From positions 10,807,042-10,871,041 of the forward strand of contig NC_037590.1 of NCBI RefSeq assembly GCF_003073045.1: a DNA stretch of 64,000 bases, written 5' to 3'. This document shows positions 47,401 through 63,811 of this stretch, piece after piece. The notes under the pieces are model-generated. The model was given only the letters and a program-made list of their open reading frames with translations, was not told the DNA's origin and ran no database searches. Source of the DNA: Pomacea canaliculata (Eukaryota; Mollusca; Gastropoda; Architaenioglossa; Ampullariidae). The translations under genes and the position numbers were made by a program. The stretch's first letter is position 1. The number at the start of each line of letters is the position of its first letter.

Positions 47401-50400
47401 ATGGGGCGGAGCAAAAAGGCAGGACGTGGGAGATCTGCTCGGGGAGGCTTTAAAAATAGTGACAGAAAAACTCATCGGTCAGAAAAGTTCAGTGATGTAG
47501 AAACAGAACTCGATGGCCTAACCGTGGCATGCAGTTCGTCATCTTCAATTGGTATGGACTACTAACAAATACAGTGCTAGATATATATATATTGCAACCA
47601 ATCATTTTCATTTGATCAAGATCACATTTTGAAACTCATTTGTTTCTCTTTAGCTTGTTTTCACTAATTTTATTCAGTCTTGTGTTTGCTTGTTACATAT
47701 TTGAATAATATTTTACAGTTTAAGAATCTTTTATCAGTATACGAGTATCAGTCTGCTCACGAACTTATATCCCCTTAATACTTAAAAACACGTCCATGGT
47801 CTGCATCTCAGTTGCTCCCCATTCATTTACAAAGCAACCTGTTCATCTGTCATATATAAGACTTGTGTCTCAGGGACAGATGAACCATTAATTCCTCAAA
47901 GTATTTCACTGGCTATGTGGGACCTGGAACATTGTGATCCACGAAAATGCACTGGGCGTAAGCTGAGTCGGATGGGACTAGTACGAAGTTTGCGACTGAA
48001 TCAGCGTTTTCCTGGACTTATATTATCTCCCATGGGCACTGTCCCAGTTTCACCACAGGACAGGTAAATAATAAAGAATTCAACGAAAAAAACAGGAATT
48101 ATTGCATTTTAAATATTTATATGTGTGTGTGTTTAATGTCATTTGTAGCAGGAATGTTTGTTTGGGACCCTCCACCCTGAAACCCCTTCTTCCCCTTGAC
48201 TTGCAGCATGAGTGATGCAAGTGACTCTAGATCAAATTATGTAGCACATGATTTTTAGTATGAGCAGTAGGCTAAATTCAGTGCAAGGATTCGTTTGCTC
48301 CATTTCCCTTATTTGAGTTGCAGAAGTACCATTGCACTATGTAAGTGTTCAAGTGGGGCATGTAGCAAAATCCTTCATGATAATATTATTATTATATAAT
48401 ATTAATGAACATTTTTATAGTACTTTTCCAGTGATTTGCTCAGAGTGCTTTACAAAAGTGATAGATCTATTCACATAAATGGAATCACTAACACTATGCA
48501 CCAATATTCACGTAACCACAGACATACTCATCTTTACAATAAACACACCTGCTCATACACAAGGTAAATGCCGACACACGTTATGCATTCTTTAGGTCAG
48601 AACAGGGTCACAGTGAAGTCTCTGTTATGACAAAAATGCATCTTAAGTTTGAACCTCTTCCATTTAGTTTCCCTATTTTGGGTGCAGTCAAAGTACCATT
48701 ACACTGCTTAGGTGTTCTGGTCAACTGTCAAATGACTTATTGACCTTAAAATCCCTTTTCTTTCCTGTTAATGTTTGGTAACGCACATAGCATTAGGTAC
48801 TAGAAGATAAAATGCTAGGTATTTGTAGGTAGGACTTAGATGTTGGTAGAATAGATTAAAATTGGTATGAATGTGAGTAATGCACATAAGTCCATTAAAA
48901 ATGTTACTACCCCTTTGTGTGTGAAACTGAGCATGTGTTGTATATTGGTCCTAGTTGAATAAACAAAATAAACATATAGTCCTTGGGTGAATGAATTTTA
49001 TGTCATCTTGTGCTTAGTAAGCTGAAAAGCCATTTAATCCAGATCTGAACAATGCAGCAAGGTAAAAAATGCTTTTGAAAGGTCAGCTAAGTGTGGGGGT
49101 GCAGTAGATGAAAAAATTCAATGTGAGTTAGATAAGGTAGCTTTGATCTTAGATTGGGACTTCTTTATGCAGTTTTTTTGCCATTTTGTTTTGAAAATCA
49201 TTAATACAATTTTTTTCAAATTCTTTGTGGTCTGGCATATATATAAGAACATGTTATACACTGATGTTTTAAAGATTTTTTGCATGATTCTTATAGTCCA
49301 TTACATTGTTAGCTTATAATATTATGTTCTGTGAAAGACAGAGTAACTGACCTGCCTTAAAATAAATAATATAAGAATGGATGACATGGAAATTAAAATT
49401 CCCTTCACAACATTGTTGCACAGAGATATTGTCACTTCTGGAGGTATAGCAGTCATTGACTGTTCTTGGGCTCGGCTTGAAGATACACCTTTTGGACGAA
49501 TGAAGGGAAGTCATCCTCGCCTGCTACCTTATTTTGTTGCCACCAATCCCATCAATTATGGTCGTCCTTGGAAATTGTCCTGTGTTGAGGCTTTTGCTGC
49601 AACCTTGTGGATTACTGGTAAGCTTAGGCTGGTGATTTATCTGAAACCAGGTTTTTTTACCACTTAAGCCTTACTTATCTAGCATAAATATTATTTTAAA
49701 AATATTTTATGTGCATTCACAAGCACTTTTTAATATTTTGGGGGTGTTAAGCTACAAAATCTTTTTAACTTGAAAGCATTGTGAGATGAAAAAAAATTAC
49801 AATAAGAAGTATGGTAGACCGAGTAATTTTACAGTGTCCTGTTTTTCAAGAATGAAATTTTACATTGTATTTTGACGCAGGTTATCGTGAGCAGGCTGAG
49901 TCAATTTTAGCCAAGTTCAAGTGGGGAACAACTTTCATACAGGAGAACTGTGACTTGCTTGATAGGTATGCTGCTTGCAGCACACCTGCTGACATTACAG
50001 CAGCTCAAGAGGCACATCTGCAGCAACTGCAGCATGACCATGAAGAAAACAGAGAAAAAGGTAAAAAGAGCCCAAGACACAAAGGCCTTTCTAGAAGGTT
50101 TTGAGAAATAATGTAGAGGACAATGAGTGGCTTAAACTACTTTAAGCCAAATGAGGATACCAGTCAAACGTTTGTTAGAAAGAAAGAGTCATGTCATAGA
50201 TTTGTTACTTTATGGATGTGCGCATCTCCTATCTGTCATTGACTAAGTAAGTAGCATTAAAACTTTCTAAATCATTCATTTGATTATTTTCCAGATCTTC
50301 TTTACATTGACGCATCATTGGATGTTTGTAATCCTAATCGCCCAGTACACGCACAGCACCTACAAGTCTCAGATTCTGAGACGAGAGGTACGTTTATGAC

Positions 50401-50744
50401 ACCAGCTATATACATTTCATTACATACTCATTTCCGAGTTTGATTTAAAGAAACATGTTCTTCCTTAGTCATTCAGCATAGCAGTTATGACTTCCTGAAA
50501 ATATGAATCTGAGCTTTTATTTTTTAACAGTGAAAATGAGGATACTGGTGAGGAAGAAGTTTCAAGAGACTCTGGTGAGGAAACAAATACCACAGAAGAA
50601 GATGAAGAAGAATCAAAGAAAAACACAGAATTTAATAAAGATGTGATAACTACTGATGAAGTAAGAAAAGCTGCTTTAGATGACCAGAGACTGAATAAAA
50701 ACAGCACAACAAATCAAGACATCAGGGATGAAGAGGGTACTTGA
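47401..50744 (+). CDS. TSR3: 18S rRNA aminocarboxypropyltransferase TSR3 (6 exons)
   Basis: Transfers the aminocarboxypropyl group of S-adenosylmethionine to the hypermodified m1acp3-pseudouridine of 18S rRNA, a late cytoplasmic step of 40S maturation. Exons: 47401-47551, 47874-48063, 49424-49617, 49881-50060, 50295-50387 (or a slightly longer form) and 50531-50744. Family matches: basic start [48 protein letters not shown]; the core [19 protein letters not shown] and [28 protein letters not shown]; then [20 protein letters not shown] and CNPNRP. The last exon is a long acidic Glu/Asp-rich tail ending DEEGT. Oddity: the strong donor after exon 5 (G|GTACGT) puts the last exon in a basic frame that stops early. 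The acidic frame needs the weaker GT five bases downstream (AC|GTTTAT). Identity is secure; the 3' end is less so. Confidence 0.93.
48375..48570. repeat. Interspersed repeat with AAT-rich start (copy 2), TSR3 intron 2
   Basis: (ATT)n-like start, then GAACATTTTTATAGTACTTT...GCTCAGAGTGCTTTACAAAA. Related to the 41.2-kb copy. It lies within the long intron 2 of TSR3. Confidence 0.4.
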
Positions 50745-51225
50745 GCAAGGAATGTATATATTTAGTGGACTGTACCATTCAAGTGAAGATGTATGTAAGG
50801 TGGATGAGCATGTAAACTTTGGTGCTTACTTGGTCAGATGTCATAGATTGAAAATGCTTTATACAGATATGCAGAAAAACGAAGGTTTAGGTTCATTTTT
50901 TTTTTTTTCTCTCACTCTCTAATGCAAATGGGAAAATGCCTCCAAAGTCAGTAGGGTCTTTAAAAAAAATAAAATTACTTCCACAAAGCTATTTTTTGTG
51001 TTTTGTATTTACAGAAAACAGTTAGAAAAAAAATATTTTGTATTAACACATCATATGTACAGGCTCGCTTGTTGCACTTAGTTGTATGGCTCCTTCTGTG
51101 CTTCTGTGGCTGCAATATGTTACAATAAAACATCTTCCCAGAAGGTGGAGTAGGAAAGTGGTTTCTGCTATCTGGGTAGATGTAAGCTCTCTTACAATTA
51201 TTTTGCAACTAGTGTCCTCTATCAC

Positions 51226-51915
51226 ATGCTGTTTAACACTTTCTTGGAGAACAACATGCATCATCATACCTGCATTTCGGTCAGTGGAATGTCTATTTGC
51301 AACTTACACTTTGCAGACGAAATTGATTTGATAGCAGGCACTAACGGAGAACTTCAAGATCTTGCCAACAGACAACACATGTGCAATGGAGACCAGCTTG
51401 GGAGCCACCCTCACCAAAGATGGCATATCCGCCTCAGGATCATGATAGCAACAGCAGCAATGGCTAGGACTGGACAGGGTTTGGTACAGCTATCACATCA
51501 AGTTTACTACGAAGTATAATCTGTACAAGTATCTCATAGTACCAATCCTGCTTTACAGATGTTAAACCTGGACTCTGCTTGCCAAAATGGAAAGGAGAAC
51601 AGAAAACCAGTAACTGTCCAGTTGCCACTGCATAGGACATCAGGAACCAGTACTTTTATAGTCAAGTGGTGTAAGCTGGTTTGATCTGGCACAACACCTT
51701 GTTGAAGAATGTATTTCAAAGTATCTTGGAGAGTGGTTGATGCCACCATGATGGCCAGAGAAGAACTGGCTTACAAAGGTGAAGGAGTGAAATGGTGCAG
51801 GAGCTGTTCACTATCAACCAAAATATGCTTTGAGTAGTAGGCCTTGTCAGCTGCCGCATCTATGTGCTCCCAGCAACGACTTAGGCCAGTCAAGGGACAA
51901 ATGAATGAATGTAGA
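51226..51915 (+). mobile_element. RTE-like LINE 3' fragment
   Basis: Reads FADEIDLIAGTNGELQDLAN and LRIMIATAAMARTGQGLVQ, then further pieces in other frames. It ends in GTCAGCTGCCGCATCTATGT and a GAATGAATG tail. Same family as the minus-strand copy at 40.06-40.87 kb, 5'-truncated, with multiple frame breaks. It lies between TSR3 and SOSS-B. Confidence 0.75.
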
Positions 51916-52969
51916 TGTAAGCTCTGCTTCATGCAAAGGTCCAAATAGAAGGATTGTCTCACAGTAAACAATTCATCACATTTTGCAGATTTTTTTCCCC
52001 TTTTAAATTAGTAGGGTTTTTTTTTAATATTTAAAAGAAAGGTGAATAACAGAAGTTGCAAAAATGTCGTATAAAGTATGGTAGCACTCTTGTCTGTGAC
52101 ATTTACAGTAATCCACTTGTATAAGTGTTAAAAACCGATACTACCAATGTGAGAAATCTGCACCACTGACAAGCAATCAATCAGTTTAATTATAGCATGA
52201 CCAGGCATGTGACTACAATGAAATAATCTGGCTTTGAGAAGCCTGTCTTAAAAAGTGGGGAAAATTCACTTCAGACAGAAATTGTTCATCATTATGTGGA
52301 GTAGACTAACTGAATAAACAAGCATGAAACATACCTTGCAAAAATGTATGAGCTATAAAGTATATTAGCACCACTGAGATGTTTTCAGAAACAGTATCAA
52401 ATGAAATCCAAGCTACAGAAGCCTGGTCAGTTTTTTTTTAACACAAAGTTGGCTGTAGACTCTTAATACAAAAGAATGCATTCTTCACTTCTGATGACTG
52501 TTATCTTGGTTAAATATGAGCACTGAGGATAGAAAAGCCTGAGAAGAACATTGTCCATGAAGTCAGATCCACTACAGAAATATGACCATATTTATAAGTA
52601 TGATTTCCAACCTTTCCAGGGTCATACTCCCTGGACAAAACCATGTACCTGATTTTTCCAACTTTTCATGTCTAATAAATTTAAATTTATGTGAATATAG
52701 CTGCCATAGTGACCATCAGAGGCTGGTTGGCATGCTTACTGTTCGCCCAGCTCAAACACTAAATTCTTATTCCCCCACCACCTCTTTAATCATTTGTATT
52801 TACACCAGTGTTTCCAAACACCGTCTCTAGCTTGTACACCATCACAATGATTCATACTGTTGTCAAGACACGGCATATATATACAAGGACTGTAGTCTTT
52901 ATACTTAATGGGAAAGGCTGGTGAAATAATAAGATTGGCTTAAATACATGGATGACGATGATTTCAAAC

Positions 52970-53260
52970 AGCTAGAGGTGACAGAGCTGAAGGGTTTGTG
53001 GAAAATTGCTGTGAAGACATAAAACCGATAAAAGAGCTTGGCGCAGTCCCCAGTAAGGGACCAGACACTCGCCGTGAGGGCCTGCTGCTCTCTTTTGTTT
53101 TATTGCCTGAGAAAGCTGCACACCTCGTTCTCATCGATAACAAAGGGAATGCAGGGGCTGTACGTGGCTGTAAGTGGTGTGCGGCCCCGATCAAAGCGAC
53201 ATTAGAACTCATTCAGCAGATGAAGTCCCTCTCGGTTGGCGTTATAGTTTTTTTGTAGCC
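52970..53260. other. GC-richer open stretch, unclassified (possible repeat)
   Basis: An island of higher GC in AT-rich intergenic DNA, open in one plus and one minus frame. The plus frame reads DIKPIKELGAVPSKGPDTRR, later HLVLIDNKGNAGAVRGCKWC. No family recognised. The sharp composition change suggests an inserted repeat or a decayed gene fragment. Confidence 0.3.
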
Positions 53261-54014
53261 AGGGGCCCTCACCTATAGTTTGTCCTACTTGAGCATCTGG
53301 CGGTAGAAGCACGAAAGTTCTACATACATCAACGATCTGATATCTTTAAATTTAAACGAACATCAACAGAATGGGAATGAGATTTATTACGTGAGCAGAG
53401 TATCAGAAAATTAGTATAAGCCGTTTAAGTGAATTGAAATCATGATAATGAGCCATTCCCCAACGTTTTTGTGCGGCTTCCTGGTCTGCGTTTCAAAATT
53501 TAAGTTCTTAATCTGTTATTTTCACTTGCACCCTTCGTGACTATATACACATGCAAGGGAGGCTACCTACTTCGCGTTCGCCGGATGTAAACTGTGACAA
53601 TGAGACTAGAGCTTGGTGGGCAAAATTCAATCCAAATATGACGAGAAAGAGCACAATTTTCCATCGTTTTTCAGTTCTTGTGACTTATTAAAAGCAAAGG
53701 TATCGCGTTTTCTAAGTTAATAACATTATCAACCTTATCTCAAGAGCGTCATGTTTCGCTGAGAGAATTTGATTCGATTCTCGAATACGCATGACTTCAA
53801 TAACAAACCAACCGTGAATAAGTGGTTTTCTGTGGCTAAACCGTTTCTTTTGTCCATGTTTATTTTTATTTGTGATTTCCACTTTAATAAAATTGTGTTC
53901 ATAATGTTTGCTTTCTATTTTGTTTCCAACTTCAGGCTTGAAAAGTCCACAATATCACAAGCTCAAATCGAGAACTCGGGGATAGTTCATCTGGAAACTT
54001 GATTCCAGATCAGC

Positions 54015-56907
54015 ATGACAGAACCACAGTTTACCTACCTTAAAGATGTTCGTCCAGGAATGAAAAATCTAAACATTATTTTCATTGTAATTGAAATAGG
54101 TATGGTAATAATGTTTTACAAACTCATTCTGTGCACAGTGCTTTATTCCAGATGCATATGCATCCAACTATTCTGTGGTATTGCATTAACTTAAGAAAGA
54201 GAATACTGACATGCATACGTTAATTGACAGTACAGTTGAAAGACTGTATTATAAAGCAGCTCTGGTTACCACACTTTTAAAATGCCCACATTAATTGTAA
54301 AAACTAAAGTTTCCTGGCTGTAGTCACACAGTGGGTATTGTTGCATACATCTAGGTTGACTCTGCCAGGATGTAAGAGCTCTTAAATTGTTGATGGTGTA
54401 AAAGGCATTTATAGTACTGGAAAGTATCCTCTATGGAGAGCAGGATTTAAGACTATCTGTAGTAATTTTTTGTAGTTGATATTGAGTCACAACATCTGTT
54501 ATAGCATTGCCTTATGATTTCAGGCAAACCAAACCGCACGAAAGATGGCCATGATGTACGTACAGTGAAAGTGGCAGACAAAACAGGCTGCATGAATGTT
54601 TCAGTCTGGGATCAAATGGGAGATGCCCTGCAAACTGGTGATATATGCAAATTTTTGAAAGGGCAAGTACTTCAGTGTTTGTGCATGAATGTTTGCATCT
54701 GCATGTCATATCAGTTTATGAAGTCATATTAATTAGTTGCACTTTGAACTTTAAAATTAGTTTTTATGGATATAGTGACTGTACAGGAAAGAAATAGAAC
54801 CTCAAAAATAAATGATGATGATGGTAATAAGAAACTTGTCCCTTTCAGATCTGAAGCAGCAGTTTTACATATATGCCTTAAATGATAATAGCAAGGAGAT
54901 AAATTCTATTAGTAAAGGCCTGATGCACACAAAAGTATTAAATATTATTTTGAATAGAATAGTTAGCTCTCAAAGTAAGAATAAACAAAAACTTAGAAAG
55001 TTTAAATTTGTTGAAATTGATGGTCTGTGCCAGTGGTGTTGCATTTAAAAAAGGTTTTTCTTGTCCAGATATGCATCTTTATGGAAGGGCTGCTTGACAC
55101 TGTACACAGGAAAAAGTGGAGAAATTTGGAAGATAGGAGAGTAAGTACTTAACTGAAGGTTATGATCAATTTTATAACTAGACTCAAAGTCATTCTGTGG
55201 GTAAAAAATAAGCTAGATTCTCTTTTTAATCTCAAAACTGTTTGTCTCTAGTTTCAGTTTGGGCAGCCCAACACTTCCTGAAATGTAATTGATTTCCCTT
55301 AAGAAGACTGTTAGATGTAAAGACTATTTTTTCTGTTAGCAGTTGAGAAAGACAGCCTGTATAGATGCCACATAATTCCTTATATAAAGTATCATCTACT
55401 TTCTGTGCTGCATTTTTTCCAGATTTTGTTTGCAGTTTTCAGAGCAGCCTAATTTTAGTGAACCAAACCCTGAATATAACGTTCCAAAAACAGTAAGTTT
55501 ATTTTTGAAGTTTTGTAGGATTCTTATTTTTTAATTTATATAGCTTAGAGCCTTCTACATAAACATATACTTTGTTTCAAATGTTTAACTGCACATCTTC
55601 ACAAACGTTTAATGTTTAAGAATGGTAGTAAGAAATTATTTGGAAGCAGCATAGATGCCTGCATATACTTCATATCTGAAACAAGCTACATGACTTTTAT
55701 AAAAATATGACACATCTAAAAATACTATTAAAAATAGACATGTTTGTTTCTATTTACAAAAGATAATTTATTTAATCATTTTCATAAAAACAAAAATTTA
55801 AATCCGAGGGCAAATTGCACAACTTAATTCAAACGACCAAGTTTAACTCTTTTATTACAAGATATTTTCCAAAAAAATCCCAAAATGACATCAGTTTCTC
55901 CTGTTTTAGTCATGGAAGATTTGTGAAGGTTTATGTAAAGTGAAGGTATTTATTCAATATTTTTGAACAGTAATGAATTAAGCTTTGACATAAAATCATA
56001 CAAACATTGTCTTTAACAATATAAAACTATCTGCAGGAACAAAGTGGAAACCCAGCTCCACTAACGCATGCACCACCATTAGAGGGTGGGGAGAGTGGTG
56101 CAAACAGTAATGTTCAGGGTCCCTCGCCACATCGTCCTTCTTCCAATACAGGTGAGTATAAGACGCCAAGAGCAGAATTTTCTCTCTATAGCTATACAAC
56201 TGGAAAGGGACGCCCAGAACTGGATCCGATGGCGGGGTGTGGTTGCAGCCCTATGCTCCACTGGGGGCGAATAGGAACAAGAAGCTATACAATGCATTTT
56301 ATACTTATAGAATTCATTCTATAGCTATGCAATTCATTCTATACGTATATAATACATTTATACAATTCTATAAGTATAGAATGGATTCTATAGCTACACA
56401 TTTTATTCTATACTTATAGATTGCATTCTATAGTTATATATTTCATTATATACTTATAGAATGCATTCTATAGTTAGAGAGAGAAAAACTTGGTAAAAAC
56501 CAAAGGATTTCATTTATACTATACTCAGAAATTGCTATTCATTTTATATATACAATTCCATTCTGTGGATACGTAATGCACTCTAGCTATACATTTCAAT
56601 TGTATACTCATAGAATGAATTATATAACTACAGAGTTGAAACGAAATGCATACGGAACGAAGCTGGCTCATTTGTATGAAGGGGCAAGAAAGTCAAAAGA
56701 TCTTTCTCATGCTAACCCCACCCTACTCGAAACAAAGAATCTTTTTCTTTTTCTGATCATTGTTGATGGTCTTTTGAAAGGTAGTTTTACTCTGCAGGTC
56801 CTGGGAATGGCAATGCATTTGTGCAGCGAATGCCGCAACCACCACTTCTGGGAGGTCAGGGCAGGGGACAAGGCCGTGCCTCCCAAGTGCAGCGTCCACG
56901 CAGATGA
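54015..56907 (+). CDS. NABP1/2: SOSS complex subunit B (single-stranded DNA-binding OB-fold protein; 6 exons)
   Basis: Nuclear ssDNA-binding subunit of the SOSS complex, acting in double-strand-break signalling and repair. Exons: 54015-54099, 54524-54662, 55069-55140, 55423-55492, 56037-56151 and 56798-56907, with phases closing to 196 residues (human SOSS-B1 211). OB-fold matches: [63 protein letters not shown], then [14 protein letters not shown]. This is followed by a Pro/Gly/Gln/Arg-rich tail as in the family. Intron 2 starts GCAAGT rather than GT. The exon boundary between KG and YASLW and the required phase force this GC-AG reading. Vertebrates have two paralogues; a single invertebrate copy is presumed pre-duplication. 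It is convergent with beta-catenin. Confidence 0.95.
56284..56635. repeat. AT-rich palindromic minisatellite in SOSS-B intron 5
   Basis: About ten diverged copies of a unit like TTCTATACTTATAGAATGCA alternating with ATTCTATAGTTATA, so neighbouring units are near inverted complements (TATAGAAT / ATTCTATA). Copies are dense to about 56480 and reappear near 56520-56635. Likely a cruciform-prone simple array; no coding value. Confidence 0.75.
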
Positions 56908-57789
56908 CACCTTGGATGAATTAAATATCTCAAAATTTAAATGTGTCCATCATTTTGATTATGAAAGAAAGTTGTGCTAGTGTAGTGGTTGAGTGCATAA
57001 AACAACACAAATGATCAGGCAATGAATAATGCAACAAGCGTTTTACATTACATCTGTTTTTTGCATTTGTTAAAAATAATTTTTTACTGTTTTTCAGGGT
57101 AGAATTATTAAAGTAGTCCATTACTGCTTTAGAAGTAGAGGTGACATACTCATAATCAATTAAAATACATAGATGTAAAACATTTTGTAAGATTTGAACA
57201 GACTGTTCACATGCTGATATTATGTATAGGGAAATTTAATATTTCAAAATTATCAGACTGTCCATTTTCAAATGCACATCTTTCAAGATATTTTCTTGTT
57301 TATAGACCCTTAAACAAAGGCAGCTCCTGTCCCTTGACTTGATTATTCGAGTGAAGATTACTACAAAGCTCTATAATATACACAACATAAACATCTCTAC
57401 ACCTTAACAGTGCCGAAGTAAAAATTGACGGTCTTGCCAACTTCTGTTGTGCTCTGTGATGGCATCCATAACAATGACTATACAACTGTGATCATCATGT
57501 GGAAATAGGAACTGTAAACTATTGACCATGAAGTTTTTAAAAAACTGACTTTAATGGGGAAGACACACCTTCCTACTGGTATCCCAAAGGCATGCAAATG
57601 GATGTGTAGCAATTAATAGCTTTTTATGTACACAGTAGCTGTTCCTCGTTTAAATCGTATCAGCCTATTAAAAAATGTCCCTATATTTAGTAGTCATAGT
57701 CCATGCTGTCATGTCACAAAATCTTGCAAAAGACTTGCTTTACTAGAACTGAAAAGTCATCGTTAACTAAACACAAACATCTCGAGCAC

Positions 57790-58804
57790 AATTAAGGTTT
57801 TAAAAAATCTTTATTAAGATGAACATGCACCGTCTACAAAAGAAAACCATCCCAGTCAATGTTAGCCGATGGACATGCCAAGTCAAAATAAATGGCTATT
57901 TGCTGACTATTAAAATGGGCGTAAAAATTATTACAAAAAAGATTGGTATATACAGGAAGGATAGCATTAAACAGCCTTCTCTGCTTGTCAACTCACTTTG
58001 GCTACCTCAAATCCTCTGCATCCAATTTTTATATCTCGACATAAATACAGATGCATGCAGCAAATCACCCTCTCCCTTCCCATCCACTATCCACAATAAC
58101 ACTGCTAGTAGACAAGAAAAATGACCAGAGTTCTAGATGTGAACTATTCACAGGTTTTGTGCAATGAAATTTATTTTGAAAAAGCTTGTTGATCATCAAA
58201 TAAAAATCTGGCAAATAAATGCATCAATATCAGAGATTACTTGTAAGGAGCTTCCAAAAATGACGATTTGATCTTTATCCTCAAGGATCAATGCAATAAA
58301 CTTACAATGAATTCTTTTTATCAAAGTGGGCAGGTTTAATATTGTTTGAACTGAAATTGGTCCAAGTGTCCATCAAAGGCTCAAAAGAAAAAAAAAAAAT
58401 GAAGGAAAATGCAATTAAAAAATATTATATATCACACGCATGCACACACACACAACAGATATGATCAAATTGGGGATACACAACCTTGACCTACCCACTT
58501 GCAGACTGTAAATATGGACAGACGCAACAATACACAATTTTTATGTGCGGTACTAAGACACGCACGCACACACAATCAGTGGGTATAGAACAAATACAGT
58601 TAACCCTGTCACCAATCACCAAGGTCCGAGTGGTTTATACAGTGGGAAGGGGTTGCGGGCAATATGTTCTGGACCAGTTTTTGAGGACGTGCATGATTTA
58701 TTTCTAAAAATGGATGTACTTGTGGCTGTGATATGATTGCTACTAGGTGTTCACAAACAACATTTAACAGCTGTTCCATTTTGGAGTGAAGTTGACGTAT
58801 CACT
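57790..58804 (-). other. CTNNB1: Beta-catenin 3' UTR (inferred)
   Basis: About 1 kb of AU-rich sequence follows the beta-catenin stop on the minus strand. AATAAA signals on that strand appear near 58165 and again near 57808-57814; the latter would give a UTR of about 1 kb. The exact cleavage site cannot be seen. Confidence 0.5.
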
Positions 58805-63076
<4,272 letters not shown>

Positions 63077-63811
63077 CTGCAAAAGCAAAAATGTGAAATG
63101 ATTTGGTTTTAATTTCAAGAAGATAAAAAATAATACAAATTATATCCTAGCCCTCTTTTATGAAACTTTGTAAACGGAGGAAGCTAACAAAACCTAACTG
63201 CTTTAGGTAAGGTAAGATGTTCTTTTGCAACACCACCTATCAGGTGTGACCACGTATTCAAAAAAAAAAAAAAAGCCATTTACAGCTAAAATCTTTCTGT
63301 TTGTGCCTTACATTTAAGGTCAGGAGGATACTATTAAAGTTAAACATCCTTTTATCTTTTAACATATGTTTGGAATATTTTTAAGGATGGCTTTTCGTCA
63401 CATACCAGTCCATGCCTCCTGTGTTTTTCAGAGGGTTTAACCTTTTGGTGGCTCGTGGACTGAAGGTGTATGTTGAATGTATGAAAACATTAAATGGAAA
63501 GTGTTAACAGTGACAGAAAGTGTGTAGTGAACACAGATCACAGGTAGGTTTTGGCCGGTAAGTGTTGTGAAATTTTACACAGGCCCAAGATACCGAGAAA
63601 GGAAGAGTGACATTTCTGTGTAGTGAAAGGTACAGTCGATCGACGTTGGATACGGAAGTAGACGAGGCATGACATCATTCTGTGTATTACTTCTGGAATT
63701 GTATTAGAACTTACGTAAGTTGGAGGTTGTAAACATATGAGAAAGATCTATGAATTGAAGAATATACTTTAGACATTGTAGTATAGTGTAACCTCGAATT
63801 ACACGTTTTAA

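Larger units (their letters stand above)
50745..54014. other. TSR3-SOSS-B intergenic
   Basis: Holds a TSR3 polyadenylation signal candidate (AATAAA near 51124), the LINE fragment, the unclassified GC-richer island, and the presumed SOSS-B promoter and 5' UTR within about 53460-54014. Confidence 0.5.
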
